From: Pseudoalteromonas luteoviolacea
GTDB taxonomy: Bacteria; Pseudomonadota; Gammaproteobacteria; Enterobacterales; Alteromonadaceae
Length of the DNA stretch: 64,000 bases
NCBI RefSeq assembly: GCF_000814765.1
Contig: NZ_JWIC01000006.1
Span: 464,560 to 528,559, forward strand
Direction: 5' to 3'
The notes beneath the pieces are model-generated. The model ran no database searches. It had not been told where the DNA came from and saw only the letters and a list, made by a program, of their open reading frames with translations. Every line of letters starts with the position of its first letter. Position 1 is the stretch's first letter. The translations under genes were made by a program, and so were the position numbers. Shown piece by piece: positions 57,335 to 64,000 of this stretch.

Positions 57335-58189
57335 ATGATCCTTTTTGTAGATGCCTTGACGGTAATAGACTTTTCTTACTTGTGTGCTAAACGCGGAGCT
57401 GTTGGAGAAAGTTGGATTGTTGATATGACACTTCATGGTCAACTGAACGAAGAATCCATGGTTTTAGACTTTGCAAAAGTAAAAAAACAAATCAAAGCGA
57501 TTATTGATAATACAATAGATCATAAATTGGCCATTCCTTCAGCGCTAAATTGTCAGCTTAACAGCGATGATGGCCGAACGTCTTTTGACTACGAATTCAA
57601 TGGACATCATTTAGCAATGAGTGCACCAGATGAAGCAGTTTGTATCGTCGAAGGTGATAAAATTGACGAAGAGTCTGTCATTGCCTTTTTGAAGCAGCAA
57701 ATTCTACCTAAGATGCCTGAGAATGTGAAAGACATCGACATTACGTTGCGTGCAGAAGAGACGAGCAGCTTTTATTATCATTACAGCCATGGCTTAAAAA
57801 AGCATGACGGTAATTGCCAACGTATCATCCATGGTCACCGCTCATTAATTGGTATCTTTTTCGATGGCGTGAGTATGCCGAGAATGCAAAAAGAGTGGTC
57901 TCAGAAGTGGGAAGATATTTATCTTGGTACACAAGAAGACTTAATTGAGCATGCTCAGTTAAAGTACATCTCAGCAAAAGATGGTGACTATTCATTTGCT
58001 TATGAGTCCTCTCAAGGCTACTTTGAAATGTGTATTAGCCAAGCCCGTTGCGATATTTTGCCTTGTGATACGACGGTTGAGTGCATCGCAGAATATCTAG
58101 CGAATGAAATTAAAAAAGAAAACCCAGACAAAGAAGTTAAAGTAAGAGCTTACGAAGGGGTAGGTAAAGGAGCAATTGCGTATGCATAA
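57335..58189 (+). CDS. QueD-like 6-carboxytetrahydropterin synthase family protein
   Basis: A 284-residue protein of the PTPS/QueD family, longer than QueD (about 120). The first half has the PTPS layout: TVIDFSYLCAKRGAVGESW, SMVLDFAKVKKQIKAIIDNTIDHKLAIPS, the last with the DHKxL block. The second half has a repeat-like unit (HYSHGLKKHDGNCQRIIHGH with His ligands), suggesting a duplicated domain. Members of this form are conserved in marine gammaproteobacteria. Whether it acts in queuosine synthesis is not clear. It overlaps the M23 peptidase gene by eight bases. Confidence 0.78.
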   Translation: MILFVDALTVIDFSYLCAKRGAVGESWIVDMTLHGQLNEESMVLDFAKVKKQIKAIIDNTIDHKLAIPSALNCQLNSDDGRTSFDYEFNGHHLAMSAPDEAVCIVEGDKIDEESVIAFLKQQILPKMPENVKDIDITLRAEETSSFYYHYSHGLKKHDGNCQRIIHGHRSLIGIFFDGVSMPRMQKEWSQKWEDIYLGTQEDLIEHAQLKYISAKDGDYSFAYESSQGYFEMCISQARCDILPCDTTVECIAEYLANEIKKENPDKEVKVRAYEGVGKGAIAYA

Positions 58190-59000
58190 ACTGCTGCTAG
58201 CGCTGAGTGCATGTTTTGCATTGAGTGCGCAAGCAATTGAGTTGAAAGGACACTTAACTCAAGGTGGTATGATAACAGGCCAACTTGAGGGAATAAAATC
58301 TGTTTCTTTTAATGGTAAAAAGCTAGACATCACTCCTGATGGTCAGTTTGTGTTTGGGTTTGGTCGTGATGCAAAGTCTGAACACACGCTCACTTGGATA
58401 GATAAAAACGACAAAAGACATACCAAAAGCTTTTTAATTACGAGTCGAGACTACGACATTGACCGTATCACTGGCGTTGCTAAAAAGTATGTATCGCCGC
58501 CCAAAGAAGTACTCCAACGCATTCGTGATGATTCGGCGAAAGTTGGCGCTGCGAGAGCGAAAAGCAGCAAATTAGAGTTTTTTGATATGCCGGTTTATCG
58601 GCCTGCAAAAGGTCGAATTTCTGGGGTTTATGGTAGCCAAAGATACTTCAACGGTGAGCCTAGACGGCCGCACTTCGGTTTAGATATTGCAAATAAAACC
58701 GGAACACCTATTTGGGCACCGTTATCAGGTAAAGTCGTCCTAGCTGAGAGTGACTTGTATTACAGTGGTGGTACGCTTATTTTAGACCACGGATATGGAA
58801 TAACCTCGACATACATCCATATGAGTAAGTTGCATGTCAAAGTCGGGGATATGGTTTCAACCGGTGATGTAATCGGTGATATTGGGGCAACTGGTAGAGT
58901 AACAGGGCCGCATTTAGATTGGCGTTTCAATTGGTTTGGTGAAAGGCTTGACCCTGAATTACTTATGATTGATAAACTAGCAAACAAAAGCAGTAAATAA
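58182..59000 (+). CDS. Secreted M23-family peptidoglycan endopeptidase
   Basis: A 272-residue LytM-type metallopeptidase. The ATG at 58182 follows AAAGGAG inside the preceding gene. Signal peptide MHKLLLALSACFALSAQA. An N-terminal beta-domain (to about 125) precedes the M23 domain: GRISGVYGSQRYFNGEPRRPHFGLDIA (zinc His and Asp in H-x-G-x-D), ILDHGYGITSTYIHMS and GPHLDWRFNW (H-x-D-W, third His). All zinc ligands are present, so it should cut cross-links or act as an activator of other hydrolases. Confidence 0.9.
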   Translation: MHKLLLALSACFALSAQAIELKGHLTQGGMITGQLEGIKSVSFNGKKLDITPDGQFVFGFGRDAKSEHTLTWIDKNDKRHTKSFLITSRDYDIDRITGVAKKYVSPPKEVLQRIRDDSAKVGAARAKSSKLEFFDMPVYRPAKGRISGVYGSQRYFNGEPRRPHFGLDIANKTGTPIWAPLSGKVVLAESDLYYSGGTLILDHGYGITSTYIHMSKLHVKVGDMVSTGDVIGDIGATGRVTGPHLDWRFNWFGERLDPELLMIDKLANKSSK

Positions 59001-59428
59001 TGACAGAACAACATAAAGACGCAACCATCGCGAAGCGTATTGAAGAATCAACAACTTCAGTAACTAAAACAGTTTTCCCTGGCAGAACGAATCACCACAA
59101 TACTTTATTCGGTGGTGATGCGTTAGCTTGGATGGATGAAGTTGCATTCATTGCGGCAACGCGTTTTTGTCGCAAGCCACTGGTAACAATTTCGTCTGAT
59201 CGTGTGGATTTTAAAGAAGCGATCCCAGCTGGTACTTTTGCTGAGTTGGTTGCCAAGGTTGTGCATGTTGGTAATACAAGCTTAAAAGTAGAAGTACAAA
59301 TCTTCTTAGAGACAATGCATAAAGATGATAAGCACTTGGCTATTTCGGGTAACTTTACATTTGTTGCCGTTGATGACAACCACAGACCAACGCCGGTTGT
59401 CTGTGATAAGATGCTTAATGGCTTCTAA
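59000..59428 (+). CDS. Hotdog acyl-CoA thioesterase (YciA-like)
   Basis: A 142-residue hotdog-fold thioesterase. FPGRTNHHNTLFGGDALAWMDEVAFIAATRF contains the conserved Asn and active-site Asp region of the YciA/ACOT group. SDRVDFKEAIPAGTFAELVAKV is the second family motif. It hydrolyses acyl-CoA; chain length is unknown. Its ATG overlaps the last base of the M23 gene stop, so it closes a three-gene operon ended by a terminator. Confidence 0.92.
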   Translation: MTEQHKDATIAKRIEESTTSVTKTVFPGRTNHHNTLFGGDALAWMDEVAFIAATRFCRKPLVTISSDRVDFKEAIPAGTFAELVAKVVHVGNTSLKVEVQIFLETMHKDDKHLAISGNFTFVAVDDNHRPTPVVCDKMLNGF

Positions 59429-59440
59429 ATAAAATTTATG

Positions 59441-59466
59441 AGTAGGGGGTTTCCCCTACTATTTTT
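59441..59466 (+). terminator. Terminator after the thioesterase operon
   Basis: AGTAGGGG, loop GTTT, CCCCTACT and then ATTTTT, 12 bp after the stop. The stretch 59467-59967 contains no gene that I can support. Confidence 0.9.
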
Positions 59467-59967
59467 ACTTTCCTCCGCTGAAAGCTTAACCACTCTCTCC
59501 AATTTAATCATTTCTGTTGTAGACAGTAATCGAAACAAATATACGCTTTTTTTTCATTTTGGTTTTAACACCTAGCCAAGGGGATGTCTCGAGACAGTCA
59601 CATAGGATAAGGTATTGTTAAATATGATTATTACAGGTAGAAATACCTTATATGAGTTTTATTAATGGGTAGTGCTTTAGAAGTGTCTTGTGGATATTTG
59701 CCTTAACATATTAAATGTCATACATTTTGTACGGTTCTTTTAGTTTGGTTATTTATTAATTGAATTTAAAAAACCTTGTTAATTGAACATTGTAAGTAAG
59801 TTCAAATGATATCCAGCACACGTCACAAAAACTTAATGTGTGGATTTTTCATATTAATTCTGATATTTGCAATAGCATCTCATATTTTCATTTTCAATGA
59901 ATGCACTTATCTGCTCATCGTGATCTACACTTGTTGTTGGCTTTAATATAACAGTAAGGAGCTTGTC

Positions 59968-60261
59968 ATGATTACGATACATAGAGAATATTGCTTGTCA
60001 GGGGAAAAAGGTTTACACGCCCATATTGAGGTCTTTCCGACAGGTCAGCTTGACGTTGATATTGTTGAGCTGCATGAGCACCATTCAACCCAATTCGATA
60101 ATATAAAGTACGAACATACCGGTGCGGACATTGTTATTACTGGTATTGAGGGCTCAACAAGCTGGCAAGTAGTTTTAAAGGAGCGGGATGCCAGAGAATT
60201 ATCTCACCTTATTTCTGATGCCAATGAAGAGTACGAGATACTAATGCGAGATCTAGGCTAG
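59968..60261 (+). CDS. Small acidic protein of unknown function
   Basis: A 97-residue cytoplasmic protein; the ATG is preceded by AAGGAG. The sequence is rich in His, Glu and Ile (VDIVELHEHHSTQFDNIKYEH) with alternating strands and a C-terminal acidic helix (ELSHLISDANEEYEILMRD). I do not recognise a family. 60262-60677 shows no gene that I can support. Confidence 0.55.
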   Translation: MITIHREYCLSGEKGLHAHIEVFPTGQLDVDIVELHEHHSTQFDNIKYEHTGADIVITGIEGSTSWQVVLKERDARELSHLISDANEEYEILMRDLG

Positions 60262-60677
60262 TCCTCTAAGCTTGATTACTATAATTTATCAACGACTAGA
60301 TACTATGATAGGTCTTGTAAAATTGGAAGGATTGGATCTAGTCGTGTTATTTGATTTTACCAAAAGCGCAGCAACTTAGTATCACCGTCATGATGTGTCA
60401 ATAAGCGAGAATGTGGTTCGTCAATTAGTTCGTATTACTAACTACTTAGATAAGCAGTGTGTTATTAAAATCAGGATGATGAGTCAACATACTTAAGTGA
60501 AAAATATTCAATAACCAAGAACATTTTTATCTTATCTAGTCCTAACAACTCTTGGAATGTTCCAAAATGTGCAGTAATTTTCTTACGTTCAGTATATAAT
60601 TTCTTTTTTTGAAATAAATGTCCACGTAGTTTCCATATGCAGGCAAAGGCGTAAGTAGGTGTTTTGGGTTGTAGTGT

Positions 60678-61046
60678 ATGCCTAGTTCTGTATTCTTTTT
60701 AATTTTAATCATTGGTACTTTACACCACTGGATTGGCTATAAGCTGATACTGAGTGAAAAGGCGTTGAGACGCCTAGAGCCAAAGCGTTTGTTTGGACGG
60801 GTTTGTACGAAAACTGTGCTGACTAATATGTGGCACTTTTCGACGGCGTGTTGGTTTGGTTTTGCGGCGATTATATTTATGTTCACAGCATTTGAAAATC
60901 CGTCAAAAGAAATAACATTGTTTGTGACTTTGAGCGTATTTTCTTTCAGCGGTTGGCTATGCTCTTGTTCTAAGGACCATAAGTTGATCTATTGGGGAGT
61001 ATTTTTAGTGATAGCTTCTATCAGCTTTATCGTGGCCAAGCATTAA
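60678..61046 (+). CDS. Small membrane protein of unknown function
   Basis: A 122-residue protein with four predicted membrane helices: SSVFFLILIIGTLHHWIGYK, HFSTACWFGFAAIIFMFTAF, EITLFVTLSVFSFSGWLCSC and WGVFLVIASISFIVAKH. A basic segment (RRLEPKRLFGRVCTK) lies between the first two. I recognise no family. A hairpin separates it from the convergent S41 gene. Confidence 0.6.
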   Translation: MPSSVFFLILIIGTLHHWIGYKLILSEKALRRLEPKRLFGRVCTKTVLTNMWHFSTACWFGFAAIIFMFTAFENPSKEITLFVTLSVFSFSGWLCSCSKDHKLIYWGVFLVIASISFIVAKH

Positions 61047-61088
61047 TTAGATCTCAACTTCCTGAGCTAGATAGAAGCTGAGATCTAA
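61047..61088. terminator. Hairpin between convergent genes
   Basis: TTAGATCTCA and TGAGATCTAA pair for 10 bp, with further CTTC/GAAG pairing inside, between gene ends at 61046 and 61141. It could end both transcripts. Confidence 0.6.
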
Positions 61089-61140
61089 ATTCGATTTTTC
61101 AGTGATTCAGTATGTAAGGCTCATACCTCACTTTAGTTAA

Positions 61141-63087
61141 TTAGTAGAAATAACGGATCCCATTCCACAATGGAGTCTTACCCCCATCTAAACCGATAAA
61201 TCTTACTTTACCTTCGATAGCCGATGCTGGGATTGTATATTCGATGGTTTTACTTGCTTCGCCATACGCGCCGATATTTACAACATCCACTTTGACATCG
61301 TTTAAGTAAATTTCAACGAGCTCGGTATTGGTCACTTCGATCTCTAATGTTCTGCCTGACGTGTTTAAATCAGTTTCTCTCGATTGTAAAAAACGAACTG
61401 TAGAGGTGTTAGGCGCTTCACTTAGTAAGTCTCTTGCAATGGTTTCGAAGTTACCTAAGCTGCTGTCTTTAATGCTCTCTAGTGTTTGCGGGACATGCTG
61501 GTCTGCAACACAACCGAAATCTTCGATAATGGCATTTTTATTGTGACCATGACGAACCATTTGTCTCCATGAAACTGTCATTTCTTGATCATATGGTAAA
61601 GCTTCAAAATAAGGAGCACCAATATATCGATTAAACACAGAGTGCCTTAGTACGTTTGCACCGCCAGCACCGGTTCGTTTGTGCTCGCCATATACTTTTG
61701 CAACACCATTATCTTGTATTGAACATGTGAATACATCGCCTGAAGAGTAAGTTCTTGCGTCTGACCATATGCCTACAGGTTTGTAATATGACTGTCCGAA
61801 CTCATTGTTTTGAGCAATCGTAATGTAGCTGGTTGTATCGGTGTAACGTGCATTCGTTCCATTCACATCTGCAAGCACTTTTTGCCATTGTGGGCCGAAT
61901 GAACTAAAAACAGTTTTGTGCAAAATATCGTAGTTAAGCTGGGTATTGAGAAACTTCAATTGTGTCGGTACGGCAGGCTTAGCAGAGAATAATTGGACTA
62001 GTCGGTCTGCATACGTGATAAGACCACCAGGGTTATTTCTTACATCGAATACTAATGCATCGGTTTGGGCTAATTCATCGGTCAAAAGTTCACTGAGTTG
62101 TTTTAGCGCATCGTCTATTTCATTGACAACTCTAAAACGAGCTAATTTGATATAGCCCACTTGTTGCCCATCTACTTCACGGATTGCCCAAGATAATTGT
62201 GGATCTGCAGTTGGATTCGTTACGAAAGGAGAGCCTGAGTCAGTATCCAATTCTGATTTAATGAGTTGATGTTGGGCGGCTTCTATATTAGTGCTTTCTT
62301 CAAGTAAGTGTGCAACATTTGCATTTGCATTGCCTGTGCTGTTCGTAGCTGCTGCTGGTAATCTGGTCACCCACGGAATAGTGGTGGTATATGTCTCACC
62401 AGTTACATGAGATAAGAACTCGATAGTTACATCGTTACGTTCTGGCACAAGAGAAACTGCATGGCCTTTACGGGTGATCGTGGTCAGCGCTCTGATGAAG
62501 CCAGCGTCTTCGTTAGAGCCATAACCTACATATAAGTTATCTTCTACAACCTTGTGAATTGGTTCTCCATTATAAGAAATAACTTTGTCGCCAACTTCAG
62601 GTAACCTGCTGTCTGTGACATAAGGAAGCAGGCTTTCGAATAAATTAGAGACACGTACTTCAGAGTGACCGAAGACATCTAGTGTTTTGTCAAATTCAAA
62701 AGGCAAGTATGAGGCATAGCTTCGCACTGGTTGTGGATGAAGGTAGACTAGATGTAAATCACGTTGTGCTTTAAATATTTTTGTAAGGCGAGCATGTAAT
62801 TGGTCTGTATCTAAAGTATCAAGCTCGTCAATGACTTTATAAATCTCAGAGACTGCATTTAAGTGTCCTGTTGGAGAAATACCATAGTAAATATCTTTGG
62901 CATACTGATGTACATAAAGGTCTTCCAAGAAGATCCTTGCTTGCTCAACAACAAGTTGTTTCTCTTGTTGTGTATATTCAGGAGATTTGATTTGATCTCT
63001 TACTTCAGATAGAAGTGCATAGTTGTTTGCAAATACTGAAGAACTCAGAACGAGGGCGAGTGTACTAGCCAAAATTGACCTTTTCAT
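61141..63087 (-). CDS. Secreted S41-family peptidase
   Basis: A 648-residue exported protease with signal peptide MKRSILASTLALVLSSSVFA. A helical N-terminal part (about 25-115) precedes a PDZ-like region (LPEVGDKVISYNGEPIHKVVEDN). The S41 core includes QVGYIKLARFRVVNEIDDAL and DALVFDVRNNPGGLITYADRLVQLFS. The nucleophile region is SDARTYSSGDVFTCSIQDNG. A C-terminal beta-domain of about 100 residues (ETDLNTSGRTLEIEVTNTEL) follows. This is a stand-alone tail-specific-like protease, probably in the periplasm or secreted; substrate unknown. 63088-63405 has no gene. Confidence 0.88.
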   Translation of the reverse strand: MKRSILASTLALVLSSSVFANNYALLSEVRDQIKSPEYTQQEKQLVVEQARIFLEDLYVHQYAKDIYYGISPTGHLNAVSEIYKVIDELDTLDTDQLHARLTKIFKAQRDLHLVYLHPQPVRSYASYLPFEFDKTLDVFGHSEVRVSNLFESLLPYVTDSRLPEVGDKVISYNGEPIHKVVEDNLYVGYGSNEDAGFIRALTTITRKGHAVSLVPERNDVTIEFLSHVTGETYTTTIPWVTRLPAAATNSTGNANANVAHLLEESTNIEAAQHQLIKSELDTDSGSPFVTNPTADPQLSWAIREVDGQQVGYIKLARFRVVNEIDDALKQLSELLTDELAQTDALVFDVRNNPGGLITYADRLVQLFSAKPAVPTQLKFLNTQLNYDILHKTVFSSFGPQWQKVLADVNGTNARYTDTTSYITIAQNNEFGQSYYKPVGIWSDARTYSSGDVFTCSIQDNGVAKVYGEHKRTGAGGANVLRHSVFNRYIGAPYFEALPYDQEMTVSWRQMVRHGHNKNAIIEDFGCVADQHVPQTLESIKDSSLGNFETIARDLLSEAPNTSTVRFLQSRETDLNTSGRTLEIEVTNTELVEIYLNDVKVDVVNIGAYGEASKTIEYTIPASAIEGKVRFIGLDGGKTPLWNGIRYFY

Positions 63088-63405
63088 TAAAATATCCTTA
63101 ATTTATTTTTAGTCACATATGCCAAACGTAGTTTTATCAAATAAATAACACTTGGTTGTTTTTTTAAATGTTTTTTATTAGGTAGTGAAGGTTTTAAGTG
63201 CTTTTAAACTGGCTTTATGAAAATCACAACTTGAATATGTTAATGATGAGAAGTTTGCTGCTGAGTATATGGAGCTATGATGCATTTCGCACTAGACGTG
63301 ATTAATTTGTCTATAGAGTTATTGTTTAAAGCCGAGGCTGTGACAGTAATAAAGAGATATAAGTGATATTGGCCAGCACGAAATTTGTTCGTGCTGGCTC
63401 AAAAG

Positions 63406-63855
63406 TTATACGATTTTAAATGTACCTTTCATAATAGCGAAGTGACCCGGGAAAGAACAAAAAAAGTTATAGTCTTTATTCTTGCTCATCCCCTTAGTTG
63501 AAAAAGTAATTGATGTTGATTCACCACCACCAATTACTGGTGTGTATGCAAACACTCTAGCGTCATCAGGTTTTACATAGCTATTTTTAACGCCAGCTCT
63601 CATGCCGTCAGAAGCAACCGCTTTTACGTTTTTCTTCTCTGTTAATACCCAGTTATGGCCCATCACAGTTGCAGGCAATTTACCGGTATGTACCAGCGTT
63701 AATTTAACTTCTTCACATTTTTCTGGCACGGACAATGATTTAGCAGAAAATTGCATCATATCGTTCGATTCGATTGTTAGTTCGCAGTCGTTGGCTGAAG
63801 CTTGGAAAGCTGAAATACAGAGCGCGGCAACGGCTAGTTTTTTAATGATTTTCAT
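63406..63855 (-). CDS. azu: Azurin (type 1 blue copper protein)
   Basis: A 149-residue precursor (mature part about 128) with a signal peptide cleaved after about residue 21 (QASA-NDCE). Copper ligands are visible: His in MGHNWVLT, then Cys, His and Met in FFCSFPGHFAIMKGTF. The disulphide pair (NDCEL and EKCEE) is also conserved. It carries electrons in the periplasm to oxidases or denitrification reductases. AGGAG precedes the ATG. A Fur-like box lies directly upstream. Confidence 0.95.
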   Translation of the reverse strand: MKIIKKLAVAALCISAFQASANDCELTIESNDMMQFSAKSLSVPEKCEEVKLTLVHTGKLPATVMGHNWVLTEKKNVKAVASDGMRAGVKNSYVKPDDARVFAYTPVIGGGESTSITFSTKGMSKNKDYNFFCSFPGHFAIMKGTFKIV

Positions 63856-63869
63856 TGATGTTACTCCTT

Positions 63870-63891
63870 AATGGAAATTATTCTCATTATC
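63870..63891 (-). promoter_or_regulatory. Fur-like box before azurin
   Basis: On the minus strand GATAATGAGAATAATTTCC (63873-63891) matches GATAATGATAATCATTATC at 15 of 19 positions. It includes GATAATGAGAAT, typical of Fur sites. It overlaps the region just upstream of the ribosome binding site. Iron control of azurin is inferred. Confidence 0.45.
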
Positions 63892-64000
63892 TTAGAAAGT
63901 GTATGATGAGTAAATCCTAATTGTATAAATTACTTATATTTAGTTTGATCTTGGTTATTTATAGAGTGAAGATTTCTTTTAATTAATTGTTTTAACCGAG

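Overview
The window is a chromosomal segment of a marine gammaproteobacterium of the Alteromonadales, most likely Pseudoalteromonas. This rests on low-to-moderate GC, the conserved block lrp-ftsK-lolA-rarA-crcB-serS with rmf and fabA just beyond, mfd-csiV, the agmatine pathway, a secreted chitinase, and HUH (REP-associated) and IS5-type transposase remnants. The species assignment is inference from gene content, not from a search.

Layout. 1-5 kb is an AT-rich accessory region: a frameshifted REP-associated transposase flanked by short GGGACAGACAC-type repeats, a two-gene bacteriocin-like unit (a double-glycine peptide plus a small membrane protein), a decayed IS5-family transposase with an internal 237-bp tandem duplication, and an orphan reading frame. 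5-11.5 kb carries a GH18 chitinase, small proteins, a cytosine-deaminase-like enzyme, a DUF1330 protein and a DUF2235 alpha/beta hydrolase. 11.5-13 kb holds the most striking locus: a threonyl-tRNA synthetase homologue lacking the TGS and editing domains. It is preceded by a complete transcription attenuator: a promoter, a 17-residue leader peptide ending in seven Thr codons, competing hairpins and an intrinsic terminator.

13.8-21 kb is a five-gene unit (HlyD/MacA-like adaptor, ABC ATPase, two-module MacB/FtsX permease, sigma-54 response regulator, histidine kinase) with a sigma-54-like promoter in front. It looks like a self-regulated tripartite export or envelope-stress system. 21-37 kb is surface and signalling material: a collagen/fibrinogen-like secreted protein broken by one stop codon, a lipoprotein, a cytochrome b561 divergent from an Rrf2 regulator, a ChaN-like iron lipoprotein with a Fur-like box, a response regulator, an AraC regulator with a membrane domain, three tandem beta-roll paralogues, and a propeller/Calx-beta secreted protein.

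37-59.5 kb is mostly conserved core: csiV-mfd, aguB-aguA, a chemoreceptor, an HDOD protein, ald divergent from lrp, ftsK, lolA, rarA, crcB, serS, rmf, fabA with a FabR-like operator, and an operon of a QueD-like protein, an M23 peptidase and a thioesterase. 60-64 kb ends with two unknown small genes, an S41 peptidase and an azurin.

I saw no rRNA, tRNA, CRISPR array or intact prophage. Two genes (21.1 and 27.2 kb) are each interrupted by a single in-frame stop, and the transposase genes are decayed, so the accessory parts show active gene loss.
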